Positions 28,376 through 38,426 of a DNA stretch of 64,000 nucleotides are shown here, in pieces. The stretch is from assembly GCA_026225395.1 (NCBI GenBank), contig JAMFSR010000035.1, forward strand, positions 124,001-188,000, read 5' to 3'. Made by a program: the position numbers and the translations under genes. Below the pieces are notes generated by a model. The model had not been told where the DNA came from. It saw only the letters and a list, made by a program, of their open reading frames with translations, and searched no databases. Origin of the DNA: Granulicella sapmiensis. GTDB lineage: Bacteria; Acidobacteriota; Terriglobia; Terriglobales; Acidobacteriaceae. The first letter of the stretch is position 1; the number at the start of each line of letters is the position of its first letter.

Positions 28376-29719
28376 ATGCTTGATCTAGCTTTTGTGCGGG
28401 CCAACCTCCCGCAAGTGGAAGAAAAACTGCGCGCCCGCGGCGCCGACGCCTCACCCCTCGCCGACTTCGCCACCCTCGACGCCGAACGCCGCTCCGCCAT
28501 CACCGAAGCCGAAACCCTCAAGGCCCAGCGCAACGCTCTCTCCGCAGAGTTCGGCAAACTCAAGCGCGAAGGTGCCGACACGACCGCCGTCAGCGAAAAG
28601 TCCAACGCTCTCAAAGCGAAGACCGAAGCTCTCGAAGCTGCCGCTTCCGCCGCCGACGAGAAGCTCCGCGACCTCCTCGTCAACATCCCCAACCTCCCGC
28701 AGGACTCCGTCCCCCTCGGCAAGTCCGAGCACGACAACGTCTCCGAAAAAATCTGGGGCCAGATCCCCACCTTCGAATTCCCCGCCAAACCCCACTGGGA
28801 GCTTGGCGTCGACCTCGGCATCCTCGACTTCGATCGCGCCGCTAAAATCTCCGGCAGCCGCTTCGTCGTCCACTTTGGCAGCGGAGCCCGCCTCGAGCGC
28901 GCCCTCGCCAACTTCATGCTCGATCTCCACACCCGCGAGCACGGGTACGCCGAAGTCCTCCCGCCCACCATGGTCAACAGCAAAAGCCTCTTCGGCACCG
29001 GCCAACTCCCCAAGTTCGCCGAAGACCTCTTCCACTGCGACGACAAGGGCCCCTACATCCCCGGCCAGCTGCAGGACTCCGACCACTGGCTCATCCCCAC
29101 CGCCGAAGTCCCCGTCACCAACCTCTTCCGCGACGAAACCATCGACCTCGCCGCCGGCCCAATCAGCTTCTGCGCCTATACCTCCTGCTTCCGTTCCGAA
29201 GCCGGCTCCTACGGCAAAGACGTCCGCGGCATGATCCGCCAGCACCAGTTCCAAAAGGTCGAACTCGTCAAATTCACCCGCCCCGAGGACTCCACCGAGC
29301 AGCACGAGCAGCTCACCCGCGACGCCGAAACCGTCCTCGAGCGCCTCGGCCTTCCCTACCGCCGCATGCTCCTCTGCACCGCCGACATGGGCTTCGCCTC
29401 CAGCAAAACCTACGACCTCGAAGTCTGGCTCCCCGGCCAGCAGACCTACCGCGAAATCAGCTCCTGCTCCAACTTCGAAGCCTTCCAGGCCCGCCGCGCC
29501 AATATCCGCTACAAGCCCGAAGGCGCCAAAAAATCCGAGTTCGTCCACACCCTCAACGGCTCAGGTCTAGCCGTCGGACGCACCTACCTTGCCATCCTCG
29601 AAAACTACCAGCAGGCAGACGGCTCCATCCGCGTCCCTGACGCCCTCATCCCCTACATGGGCGGCGAAACCGTAATCACCAAACAGTCCCTCGGACGCAC
29701 GATAGGCGGTGCCCTTTGA
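28376..29719 (+). CDS. serS: Seryl-tRNA synthetase
   Basis: 447 residues. An N-terminal long coiled-coil arm (residues 30-110) for tRNA-Ser precedes a class II catalytic core with motif 2 'CFRSEAGSYGKDVRGMIRQH' and motif 3 'GSGLAVGRTYLAILENYQQA'. It charges tRNA-Ser with serine. Full length. It overlaps the next gene by 4 nt (TTGA), so the two are translationally coupled. Confidence 0.97.
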   Translation: MLDLAFVRANLPQVEEKLRARGADASPLADFATLDAERRSAITEAETLKAQRNALSAEFGKLKREGADTTAVSEKSNALKAKTEALEAAASAADEKLRDLLVNIPNLPQDSVPLGKSEHDNVSEKIWGQIPTFEFPAKPHWELGVDLGILDFDRAAKISGSRFVVHFGSGARLERALANFMLDLHTREHGYAEVLPPTMVNSKSLFGTGQLPKFAEDLFHCDDKGPYIPGQLQDSDHWLIPTAEVPVTNLFRDETIDLAAGPISFCAYTSCFRSEAGSYGKDVRGMIRQHQFQKVELVKFTRPEDSTEQHEQLTRDAETVLERLGLPYRRMLLCTADMGFASSKTYDLEVWLPGQQTYREISSCSNFEAFQARRANIRYKPEGAKKSEFVHTLNGSGLAVGRTYLAILENYQQADGSIRVPDALIPYMGGETVITKQSLGRTIGGAL

Positions 29720-30099
29720 AACTCTTCCGCAACTACTTCTTCTGGGCCTACGAGCGCGGCAGCTTCCACTATGACGTCATGGTCACGCTGATCCTGCTCT
29801 TCATCTTCGTCTCGCCCCACTTCATCGACTTTCGCGACAAACCCATCAACACCATCCCCTTCCGCTCCTCCGAAGTCCTCGTCAAACAGGACGGCGGCAC
29901 CTCCGAAGCCTACCGTTACATCTACGAAATCCGCACCGAAGACCTCCCCGAAGCCGCTTCCGACTCCGAAGGCGACATGCGCGCTTCCCTCATGCGCGTC
30001 ATCCAGCCCATCGCCGGCAACGTCACTCTAGAGTCCTACGCCCCGGTCACGGACACGAAAGGCAAAATCATCGCCTACGACGCCACCGTCGTCCGCTAA
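29716..30099 (+). CDS. Conserved hypothetical single-pass membrane protein
   Basis: 127 residues, TTG start overlapping the serS stop. One membrane segment near the N-terminus ('VMVTLILLFIFVSPHF', about residues 21-37), then a soluble domain of about 90 residues with 'YEIRTEDLPEAASDSEGDMR'. I do not recognise a family. The coupling to serS is likely an operon arrangement rather than a functional link. Confidence 0.75.
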   Translation: MKLFRNYFFWAYERGSFHYDVMVTLILLFIFVSPHFIDFRDKPINTIPFRSSEVLVKQDGGTSEAYRYIYEIRTEDLPEAASDSEGDMRASLMRVIQPIAGNVTLESYAPVTDTKGKIIAYDATVVR

Positions 30100-30119
30100 C
30101 TCTTTCCACACCTCAGAAT

Positions 30120-30160
30120 TGTCATCTCGAGCGAAGCGAAGCGCAGTCGAAGGATCTGCT
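30120..30160. repeat. Dispersed intergenic element, copy 1
   Basis: TGTCATCTCGAGCGAAGCGA followed by agcgcagtcgaaggatctgct. Related copies lie at 39014 and 41239; such elements are common between genes in Acidobacteria. Confidence 0.7.
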
Positions 30161-30230
30161 TTCTACATGCCGGCAACAATTTCCACCAAACCCCATCTAA
30201 GTAAGTGGCAACATTGAGGACTATCGCTCC

Positions 30231-30911
30231 ATGAACCTAAGCCGCGCCACTTCGATCCTGGCCATCTCCTTCGCCACCGTCGCTCTACACGCCCAGGCTC
30301 CAAAGGCAATCCTCGACCAGCTCGACGCCGCCAGCAAAACCTTCAAAAACGCCCAGGCGAACGTCCTCTCCGACGTCTACACCCGTTCCATCAAGGCCCA
30401 CGACACCGAACCCGGCAGCCTCTACGTCGAGCGCTCCGGCTCTGCTACCACTATGGGCGCCATTACCTTCGACCCCAGCACCAAAGCCCCCACCAAGATC
30501 ATCGCCGTCAGCGGCGACACCTACCAGCTCTACACCGTCGGCACCAATCAGGACGATGTTCTCAAGGCGACCACCGACCAGGCCAAGTACAACAGTCTCC
30601 TTACACTCGGCTTCGGTGGCAGCGGTTCCGATCTCGCGAGGGCCTGGACCATCAACGACCAGGGCCCCGACACTATCGACGGCGTCAAAACCGAAAAACT
30701 CGACCTCGTCAGCAAAGACCCCAGCGTCAGAAACCTGTTTTCGCACGTCACCATCTGGGTCGACCCCACCCGTGCCGTCTCTCTCAAGCAAATCTTCTTC
30801 GCCCCCAGCGGCGACAACCGCACCGCGACCTACACCAACATCAAGCTGAACTCCTCCATCAACAAGAAGCCCTACGCCATCAGCAGCAAAGCCACCCGCA
30901 TCAACCACTAG
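30231..30911 (+). CDS. LolA-like outer-membrane lipoprotein-sorting protein
   Basis: 226 residues with a signal peptide ('ATSILAISFATVALHAQ'). The mature part has the beta-rich pattern of LolA/LppX-fold proteins: 'LDQLDAASKTFKNAQANVLS' at the start, 'TIDGVKTEKLDLVSKD' and 'HVTIWVDPTRAVSLKQIFFA' near the end. It is likely a periplasmic carrier of lipoproteins or lipids. GAGGAC lies upstream of the ATG. No lolB or lolCDE in the window, so the exact substrate is open. Confidence 0.75.
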   Translation: MNLSRATSILAISFATVALHAQAPKAILDQLDAASKTFKNAQANVLSDVYTRSIKAHDTEPGSLYVERSGSATTMGAITFDPSTKAPTKIIAVSGDTYQLYTVGTNQDDVLKATTDQAKYNSLLTLGFGGSGSDLARAWTINDQGPDTIDGVKTEKLDLVSKDPSVRNLFSHVTIWVDPTRAVSLKQIFFAPSGDNRTATYTNIKLNSSINKKPYAISSKATRINH

Positions 30912-30942
30912 CCATCAAGCACAATAGCCGGCCATGCAGGCC

Positions 30943-32349
30943 TTACTCCGCGACCTTTGCGCCTCTCTCCGCGCCCTCTGCGTTAAAACTTTTGCCCTTC
31001 CCCACCGCATACCCCGCCAACAAAATCACCACCGGAAAGCACTCCAGCGTATACCGAGGCTCCGAGTTATCGAGCGTCCACAGCAACGCACACCGCAGCA
31101 CCACAAACCCCACCATCCCCGCAGCAATTCCCCACTGTCCGCTCCATGCATCCCGCCGCCACAACCAAAACCCCGCCCAGCCCAGCCCCAGATACACCGC
31201 ATTCCAAACCGCATACCCCAGGCTCAACCACGACTGCCACGGATGCGCGCGAAACCGCCACCAATCCACCGGCACCTTCATATACTCTGTCCGCGGTCGC
31301 AGCCACATATCCGCCAGCTTCAGCGCCGGCAGCACCACGTAATACCTCACCGGATGCTCCGCAATCCGCCGATCAGCCAGCCGCCCAAACGCATCGTCTA
31401 CCGGCTTAGTCGAAGCCCCCACGTCGTTGTAAATCCTGTAAAGCCGCGCCGTCTCAGCCAGCTCCGCATCATTATCGAAGGCCCTCTGCGGCAAATCCCC
31501 CAGCACCACCGGCGACCCGTCATAGTTCCAATACACATCCACCGTCGCCTTGAAATCGATGGCCCAGGTCCGGTACCACTTCTGAAATCCATAAGGATTC
31601 GGCTCTCCCGGGTCATTCGCAAACCGCGGAGCCAGCGGCTGCACCACATGGAACACCCTCCAGTTCCTCACCCCCCAAAGCAGAAACGGCACTGCGATCG
31701 CCACAGCCACGGCAACCACCGGCATCACCCCACGCGACTTCGTCTTCCGCCATCCAACCCACGCCATCACCGGAAGCACTGCCATCACCACCAGCGCCTC
31801 ATCCGGCCGAAGCAGAATCCCATAAGCCAGCGCAAATACCATCGCCACCAGCCACCAACTCCACAGCTTTCCCGCCGACCACCGCTCCAACGCATAAAAC
31901 GCCAGCGCAACGCAAAAAATCGCCCACGTCTCCGCCAGCGGGATTGCCGCATAGTTCGCCAGAAACGGACAGAGCGCCGCCAACCCCAGCGACCACAACC
32001 CCACCCTGCGGCCCATCAACCGCGCCGCCAGTCCGCCGATCAGGCAACACGTCCCCAAATCCACCAACGCCTGCACCCAAAGCACCGGCACAAACTTTCC
32101 CACCCCAAACACCGCAAAACAAACCGCCAAAAATGCCGGATATCCCGGCAGCCGAATCAACGTCGGCCGAATCCTCGTCGCCTCGGTGAATCCGAACACA
32201 TGATGCTGCAACATATTGCCGGCTAGATCCCCATAAAGCAGCGAATCACCCGAGATCCACGGATGCCACTTCACAAAGCCCGTACGCAGCAGCGCTCCCG
32301 CCACCAGCAACAGCGCCGCCGCTCCCCATCTCCTCCACCACTGTGCCAT
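30943..32349 (-). CDS. GT-C-fold glycosyltransferase-like membrane protein (GT39/ArnT-like)
   Basis: 468 residues with about 10 hydrophobic segments. The first periplasmic loop has 'WHPWISGDSLLYGDLAGNML', an acidic-residue motif like that of GT39/GT83 enzymes that use polyprenyl-phosphate sugars. The C-terminal soluble tail ends 'FNAEGAERGAKVAE', whose DNA is a dispersed repeat type (see findings). The donor and acceptor are unknown. Confidence 0.7.
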   Translation of the reverse strand: MAQWWRRWGAAALLLVAGALLRTGFVKWHPWISGDSLLYGDLAGNMLQHHVFGFTEATRIRPTLIRLPGYPAFLAVCFAVFGVGKFVPVLWVQALVDLGTCCLIGGLAARLMGRRVGLWSLGLAALCPFLANYAAIPLAETWAIFCVALAFYALERWSAGKLWSWWLVAMVFALAYGILLRPDEALVVMAVLPVMAWVGWRKTKSRGVMPVVAVAVAIAVPFLLWGVRNWRVFHVVQPLAPRFANDPGEPNPYGFQKWYRTWAIDFKATVDVYWNYDGSPVVLGDLPQRAFDNDAELAETARLYRIYNDVGASTKPVDDAFGRLADRRIAEHPVRYYVVLPALKLADMWLRPRTEYMKVPVDWWRFRAHPWQSWLSLGYAVWNAVYLGLGWAGFWLWRRDAWSGQWGIAAGMVGFVVLRCALLWTLDNSEPRYTLECFPVVILLAGYAVGKGKSFNAEGAERGAKVAE

Positions 32350-32458
32350 TTCCTTGCATCATACTGGCCAAAGCGCCATCCCTGCTTGCTCTTGAGAGTC
32401 CAGCGGTTCAGGGACGCACAGCCGACTGTTATACGATTGCGGAGAACCCTTACTAAGA

Positions 32459-35400
32459 ATGAGCAAACAAGTTTTTTTCGACCCGCAACGCAAGCGCTGG
32501 AAGCGGCTCAGGCGTCTCTTTGACTCTTTCGCCGTCTTCGGCGTCGTCGTAGGTGCCATCTTCATCATCGGCCTCATGCGCATCAAGCCCATGAACGGCC
32601 TCGATCTGCGTTCCGCGACCAAGCGCTACCGCGCCCTTTCGAACCCGCCGGTCAATGAACTCACCTCAAAGGAAAAGCTCAACCAGTCAGCCCACCGTCG
32701 CACCGATCTCAAGCCCTCTGACGTCGTCCTCAACCAGAGCGAAGGTCTCCGTGCGGCCTTCTACACCGACGCCGACCCCGCCAGCTACGCCTCCTTCAAG
32801 CAGCACGTCAAGCAGATCGATCTCCTCTTCCCCGAGTGGCTCCACGTCGTCACGCCTGACGGCGCCCTGACCGCCATCAACTCCTCCAACGTCGCCTTCC
32901 GCGTCGTCGAAGGCAACATCGTCCACGGCGTCGACCGCGAAAACAAGATCGCCAAGGTCATCGACTCCGCCCACGAAGACACAGAAATCTTCCCCCTGGT
33001 GAACAACTACTCCGCCACCGACGGCGTCTTCGAAGACTCCATCGGCCAGATGTTCATGAATCCGGCCTCGCGCTCCAACTTCGTCCATCAGGTCGACGCC
33101 TTCCTCGCTGCCAACACCCGTTATCGCGGCCTCACGCTGGACTTCCAGAACATTCCCGCCACGGCCCAGCCGGGCTTCCAGCAGCTCGTCCAGGCCCTCT
33201 ACAATGACTTCCACCCCCGCAACCTGCGCCTCTATATCAACGTCCCCGTCGAAGACCCCGACTTTAACATGACATTTCTCTCGGCCAACTCCGACGGCCT
33301 TATTCTCATGAACTACGACCAACATCAGTCCGGCACCGATCCCGGCGCCGTCGCCGGCCAGGACTGGTTCGCCGATAATATCCGCAATGCCCTCAAGGTC
33401 ATGCCGCGCGAAAAACTCATCTGCTCGGTCGGCAGCTTCGGCTACGACTGGACCACCAGCCTGCCTCCGCCGCCGGCCAAGCTGAAGCGCGGCCAAAAGC
33501 CCCCACCGACGCCAGCACCACAGGTCCTCAACACCGTCTCACTCTCCACGCAGGAAGCCTGGCAATCAGCCTCCGACTCCGAAGCCAAGATCGATCTCGA
33601 CGAAGCCTCGCTGAACCCGCACTTCGCCTACGACGACGAAGATGCCCGCGTCCGCCACGACATCTGGTTCCTCGACGCCGTCACCGTCCTCAACCAGATG
33701 CGCGTCGCCCGCGCTCTCGGCATTCAAACCTTCGCCCTCTGGCGTCTCGGCTCCGAAGACGACTCCCTCTGGAAGATCTGGGACAATCCGCTCCACTCCA
33801 ACCCCACAGCCGTCCTCGCCGCCGTCAGCCCCGGTCAGGACGTCGACACCGAAGGCGACGGCGACATCCTCAAGGTCACTGGCGTGCCCCAGAACGGCCA
33901 TCGCACCATCACGATGGACGATGACAACACCATCCCCCCGCAGTACCTAAGCGTGATCTCCGAGTCCATGGACTCCTATCCGCTGCCCTACCAGCTAACC
34001 CAATACGGCTACCACCCCAAAGAAGTCGCCATCTCCTTCGACGACGGTCCCGACCCCGAGTGGACCCCCAAGATCCTCGACATCCTGAAGCGCTACAACG
34101 TCAAAGCCACCTTCTTCATGATCGGAGAAGTCGCTCAGGATAACGTCGGCGTCATGCAGCGCGTCTACCGCGAAGGACACGAGATCGGCAACCACACCTA
34201 CACCCATCCCGACATCTCCGAAATCTCCGACGGTCAGATTGATCTCCAGCTCAACCTCACCGAAAAGCTCTTCGCCGCCAAGCTCGGCGTCCGCCCCGTC
34301 TACTTCCGTCCGCCCTACTCCATCGATCAGGAGCCCGACACCAACGACCAAGCCGCCCCCGTCGACCGCATCCAGCACAAGCTCGGCTACGTCATCGCCG
34401 GCAATAAGATCGACACCAACGACTGGGATGAGCATCCCCGCAAAACACCGCAGGAGATCATCAAGGATGTCTTCCAGCAGATCAACGACGCCCAGACCAA
34501 GTCCTGGATGCGCGGCTCCATCATCCTTATGCACGATGGCGGCGGCAATCGCCAGCCCACCATCGACGCCCTTCCCCGCCTCATAGAAGCCCTCGAAGCA
34601 CGCGGCTACAAGATCGTCCCCATCCACGAGCTCATCGGCCAGACCCGCGATCAGGTCATGATTCCTCTCACACGGCGGCAGCGCTACCTCGCCGTCTTCG
34701 ATTCGATCACCTTCTTCTTCATCGGCTTCTTCAACCACTTCGTCATCTACGTCTTCTTCGTCGGCGACGTCCTCATGAGTTCGCGCCTCATCATCATCGG
34801 CATCTGCGCCGTCATCGATCGCCTCCGCAAGCGCAAGAACTTCGCCGGCCCGGACTACAACCCCCGCGTCGCTGTCCTCATCCCCGCCTACAACGAAGAA
34901 AAAGTCATCGCCCGCACCATACGCTCCGTGATGATGTCGAACTACAAGAACATCCGCATCATCGTCATCGACGACGGCTCCTCCGACAACACCTACAAGG
35001 TCGCCACCGAGACCTACGCTAAGGACATCGCCGAAGGCCGCCTCACCGTCCTCACCAAACCCAACGGCGGCAAGGCCGAAGCCCTCAACTACGCCCTCGC
35101 CTCCACCGACGAAGAAGTCTACGTCGGCATCGACGCCGACGGTGTCATCGCTCACGACGCCATCACGCGCCTCGTCACCCACTTCGCCAACCCGCAGATC
35201 GGCGCTGTCGCAGGCAACGCCAAGGTCGGCAACCGCGTCAACCTCTGGACCCGCTGGCAGGCCCTCGAATACATCACCAGCCAGAACTTCGAGCGCCGCG
35301 CTCTTGACCTGTTCAATGTCGTCATGGTCGTCCCCGGCGCCATCGGCGCCTGGCGCACCTCAGCCGTCAAAGCCGGCGGCCTCTACGCCGTAGACACTGT

Positions 35401-36010
35401 AGCCGAAGACGCCGACCTCACCATGAACCTGCTCGAGCAGGGCTACTACGTCATCTACGAAGACCAGGCCCTCGCCTTCACCGAAGCTCCTATCAACGCC
35501 AACGGTCTCGCCCGCCAGCGCTTCCGCTGGTCCTTCGGCATCCTGCAGGCCATCTACAAACACAAAGGCGCCATCACTCACCGCCGCGCCATGGGCCTCT
35601 TCGCCCTGCCCAACATCCTCATCTTCCAGATCCTTTTGCCGCTGGTCTCCCCACTCATCGACCTCATGTTCGTCGCCGGCGTCATCCACTACTTCATCGA
35701 CAAGCACTTCCACCCCGAAACCACCAATACCGCCGACTTCTACAAGCTCCTCATCTTCTTCCTCACATTCCTTCTCATCGACTTCGCCGCTTCCGGCCTC
35801 GCCTTCCTGCTCGAACGCAAACATCCCGCCAGCCGCGGCGACGCCTGGCTCCTGTTCCACATCTGGATCCAGCGCTTCACCTACCGCCAGCTCTTCTCCT
35901 GGGTCCTGCTCAAAACAATCAAGCGCGCCATCGACGGCAAGCCCTTCAACTGGGACAAACTCGAACGCACCGGTGAGATGTCCAAGTCTACCGAAAGCTC
36001 TACAATCTAA
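32459..36010 (+). CDS. Three-domain fusion: GH18-like, NodB deacetylase, processive GT2
   Basis: 1183 residues. A membrane anchor at about 20-42 is followed by a GH18-like barrel (about 85-440). Where active chitinases have DxxDxDxE this protein reads 'YRGLTLDFQNIP', so the catalytic Glu is Gln. A polysaccharide deacetylase follows (about 515-740: 'ISFDDGPDPEWTPKILDILK', 'EIGNHTYTHPDI', 'HDGGG'), then a membrane segment, a GT2 domain ('VAVLIPAYNEEKVIARTIRS', 'DADG', 'EDADLTMNLL', 'QRFRW' near 1020) and C-terminal membrane helices. QxxRW marks processive beta-glycan synthases. It probably makes, partly deacetylates and threads an N-acetylhexosamine polymer. Confidence 0.9.
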   Translation: MSKQVFFDPQRKRWKRLRRLFDSFAVFGVVVGAIFIIGLMRIKPMNGLDLRSATKRYRALSNPPVNELTSKEKLNQSAHRRTDLKPSDVVLNQSEGLRAAFYTDADPASYASFKQHVKQIDLLFPEWLHVVTPDGALTAINSSNVAFRVVEGNIVHGVDRENKIAKVIDSAHEDTEIFPLVNNYSATDGVFEDSIGQMFMNPASRSNFVHQVDAFLAANTRYRGLTLDFQNIPATAQPGFQQLVQALYNDFHPRNLRLYINVPVEDPDFNMTFLSANSDGLILMNYDQHQSGTDPGAVAGQDWFADNIRNALKVMPREKLICSVGSFGYDWTTSLPPPPAKLKRGQKPPPTPAPQVLNTVSLSTQEAWQSASDSEAKIDLDEASLNPHFAYDDEDARVRHDIWFLDAVTVLNQMRVARALGIQTFALWRLGSEDDSLWKIWDNPLHSNPTAVLAAVSPGQDVDTEGDGDILKVTGVPQNGHRTITMDDDNTIPPQYLSVISESMDSYPLPYQLTQYGYHPKEVAISFDDGPDPEWTPKILDILKRYNVKATFFMIGEVAQDNVGVMQRVYREGHEIGNHTYTHPDISEISDGQIDLQLNLTEKLFAAKLGVRPVYFRPPYSIDQEPDTNDQAAPVDRIQHKLGYVIAGNKIDTNDWDEHPRKTPQEIIKDVFQQINDAQTKSWMRGSIILMHDGGGNRQPTIDALPRLIEALEARGYKIVPIHELIGQTRDQVMIPLTRRQRYLAVFDSITFFFIGFFNHFVIYVFFVGDVLMSSRLIIIGICAVIDRLRKRKNFAGPDYNPRVAVLIPAYNEEKVIARTIRSVMMSNYKNIRIIVIDDGSSDNTYKVATETYAKDIAEGRLTVLTKPNGGKAEALNYALASTDEEVYVGIDADGVIAHDAITRLVTHFANPQIGAVAGNAKVGNRVNLWTRWQALEYITSQNFERRALDLFNVVMVVPGAIGAWRTSAVKAGGLYAVDTVAEDADLTMNLLEQGYYVIYEDQALAFTEAPINANGLARQRFRWSFGILQAIYKHKGAITHRRAMGLFALPNILIFQILLPLVSPLIDLMFVAGVIHYFIDKHFHPETTNTADFYKLLIFFLTFLLIDFAASGLAFLLERKHPASRGDAWLLFHIWIQRFTYRQLFSWVLLKTIKRAIDGKPFNWDKLERTGEMSKSTESSTI

Positions 36011-36064
36011 CCCTTAGTCTCACTCCTCGTTCCTTCAGCCCTCATCCCTCGACAGACCCCGCCT

Positions 36065-38338
36065 CTACGGCGCGGTCCCCACCCCGCAACCCCGATACGA
36101 AGCATCGCTCATCGAAGGCGGCGGAACCTCCTTACCCCACCCCGACGGCGCCGACCCCATCGTAAACACCAGCGTCGCCCCATCCTTGATCTCTCCATGC
36201 CGGAACCACGAGTTCTCGAGCGGCCGTCCATTGAGCGTCGCCGACTGCACATACCGGTTCAGCCCCGCCCCATCCAGGTTCTTCGCCACGATCCGCAGCG
36301 TCTTTCCATTGCCCAGCACTAACGAAGCATCCGGAAGACTCGGCGTGCTGATCAGATAAACATCCTGCCCCGCCACCGGATAAATCCCCAGCGTCTGAAA
36401 GATCAGCCAGCTAGACATCGCTCCCGAATCATCGTTGCCCGGAATCCCCGCGCGACTATCCGTGAACGCCTTCTCCAGCAACAAATGCACAATGTCCGCG
36501 CTCTTATCCGGTCGTCCCGCATAGTTATAAAGCACCGGCATCAGAAACCCCGGCTCATTGGTCACATCGAAGTGTCCGCGCGAAAAGATAAAGTCCATCC
36601 GGTTATCAAACATCTCGCGCCCACCCGCCATCTCAATCAACTTCTTCATATCCTGCGGCGCATACAGCGAGTACGTCCAGATATCGCCCTCATACATAAA
36701 ATCCGGCCACGTCCCACGCACCGTCAGATAAGGCGCAGCCCAGGTTCCATCCGGATTTCGCGGACGCAGAAACCCTTTGAATCCCAGCGCCGTCATGTCC
36801 TTGTCCCACAGGTTCTCAAAGTTATGCGTCCGCCCCGCATACAAAGCCGTTTCCTTCGTCTTCCCTAACCCACAAGCCAGTTCCGAGATCGCGAAGTCGT
36901 CATACGCATACTCCACCGTCCGCGAACCCGACCGCTCGTCCGCCAGCGTGACATACCCGCGCTCGTTATAGTCCTTCAGCCCACCGCGGCCTTCCTTCTG
37001 CGCATCCGCCGGAGGCACCGTCGTATCCTTCACCATCGCCTCAAACGCCGTCTCGTAATCGATCCCCTTCAACCCCTTGATATACGCATCGGCCACCACC
37101 ACATTCGCATTCGACCCACCCTGCGTCCGCCCATTGTCATTGCCGCTCCGCGCATCCGGCATGTATCCCGTATGACGATAGATATCCACCAGCGACCGGA
37201 TGATATCCCTCTGCCGGTCCGGCGAAATCAGCGTCAACAGCGGACTCGAGCTCCGGTACGTATCCCAGATCGCATAGTAATCATCGTAGTAAGGCTCGCT
37301 CGAAACCCACCCCGGATTTTCCCCCGTCCTGTCCGTCGGCATCAGCATGATGTGATACATCGCCGTATAAAGCTGTCGACGCTGCGAATCCGTCTCCCCA
37401 CTCAGCTTCAGCTTCCCAAGCTCCGCATTCCATAGCCCCACCGTAGCCGCATGCACCCGCTCAAAGTCCCACCCCGGAACCTCTTCGGAAACATTCGCCT
37501 TAGCCTGCTTCGCACTAAGAAACGAAATCCCCACCTTCACCTGCACCACCTGCTTCGCATGCGTCTTGAAGTCGAAGGTCGCCCCGATCGGCACATTGCC
37601 CGCTACCACCGCATCCTTCGCATTCGACAACGCACTCCCGGTCCACGTCCGCGTAGAATCCGCCGGCATATCCATGTCGAAGTAGTAATAAACCCTGTAC
37701 TCACCACCCTTATTCCATCCACCCGTAAACCGAGCCACGCCCTCCGCCTCATGCAACGACGTCACATGCAACTCCGCCCCCAAAAACTTCTGGCTCTCTA
37801 CACCCGTACCCAACCCAAGCGCATGCGCCACATTCAGCGTCACATGCGCCTGATCGCTCGCCGGAAACGTATACCGATGCACCCCCACCCGCCGGCTGCT
37901 CGTGATCTCAGCCTTCACACCATACCGCGTCAACTCCGCCGAGTAATACCCAACCTTCGCTACCTCATCGGTCCGCGGCGTCTTGATGTCGTTGATGTCC
38001 AGCGCACCCGTCACCGGAGCCACCAGGATGTTCCCATACTTCCCCTGCGCCCCACTCAGGTGCAAATGCGAAAATCCCAGGATCACCCCGTGGCTCGAGT
38101 ACCCAAACCCCGAAGCCTTGCCATCGAACGTCTCCATATCGGGCCCGACCTTCACCAGTCCAAACGGAACCGCCGACCCCACAAATGTATTCCCACCCCA
38201 GTCCACGCCAATAAAGGGATCGACATTGTGCGTGTAGTCGACCGCCTTCACCTTCTGCGCAGCACCATATACCGCAATCGCAGAAAGACCAAAAACAGCC
38301 GCCAATAAACGCACACGAGAAGCACGATACAAAGTCAT
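36065..38338 (-). CDS. GH92 alpha-mannosidase, secreted
   Basis: 757 residues from ATG 38338 (GGAGA upstream; the ORF-track start 99 nt further up lacks support). Signal peptide 'LLAAVFGLSAIAVYGAAQ'. GH92 hallmarks: 'NVDPFIGVDWGGNTFVGSAV' and 'GFSHLHLSGAQGKYGNILVA' in the N-domain, 'WDTYRSSSPLLTLISPDRQR' and 'GNDDSGAMSSWLIFQTLGIY' in the barrel. These calcium-dependent exo-enzymes cut alpha-mannosides, often from N-glycans or mannans. It follows the isochorismatase-like gene by 88 nt. Confidence 0.93.
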   Translation of the reverse strand: MTLYRASRVRLLAAVFGLSAIAVYGAAQKVKAVDYTHNVDPFIGVDWGGNTFVGSAVPFGLVKVGPDMETFDGKASGFGYSSHGVILGFSHLHLSGAQGKYGNILVAPVTGALDINDIKTPRTDEVAKVGYYSAELTRYGVKAEITSSRRVGVHRYTFPASDQAHVTLNVAHALGLGTGVESQKFLGAELHVTSLHEAEGVARFTGGWNKGGEYRVYYYFDMDMPADSTRTWTGSALSNAKDAVVAGNVPIGATFDFKTHAKQVVQVKVGISFLSAKQAKANVSEEVPGWDFERVHAATVGLWNAELGKLKLSGETDSQRRQLYTAMYHIMLMPTDRTGENPGWVSSEPYYDDYYAIWDTYRSSSPLLTLISPDRQRDIIRSLVDIYRHTGYMPDARSGNDNGRTQGGSNANVVVADAYIKGLKGIDYETAFEAMVKDTTVPPADAQKEGRGGLKDYNERGYVTLADERSGSRTVEYAYDDFAISELACGLGKTKETALYAGRTHNFENLWDKDMTALGFKGFLRPRNPDGTWAAPYLTVRGTWPDFMYEGDIWTYSLYAPQDMKKLIEMAGGREMFDNRMDFIFSRGHFDVTNEPGFLMPVLYNYAGRPDKSADIVHLLLEKAFTDSRAGIPGNDDSGAMSSWLIFQTLGIYPVAGQDVYLISTPSLPDASLVLGNGKTLRIVAKNLDGAGLNRYVQSATLNGRPLENSWFRHGEIKDGATLVFTMGSAPSGWGKEVPPPSMSDASYRGCGVGTAP

Positions 38339-38426
38339 GAGGCAGTCTCCGCGGAGCGCACACAACGCCACCCCGCTCAAGACTGCCTCACCGCAAGCCT
38401 CACGCGCAAGCGCAAGCCGCGAATCT

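Noticed and set aside
28451-29548. 365-codon minus-strand ORF opposite serS
   Set aside because: Composition (Gly/Ala/Val/Glu-rich) is that of an antisense shadow of a GC-rich gene; serS is full length and certain.
30934-32226. 430-codon plus-strand ORF opposite the GT-C gene
   Set aside because: Arg/His/Pro-rich nonsense product; the minus strand encodes regular membrane helices.
33995-35182. 395-codon minus-strand ORF opposite the NodB/GT2 fusion
   Set aside because: Asp/Val/Gly-rich antisense shadow; the plus strand carries intact catalytic motifs.
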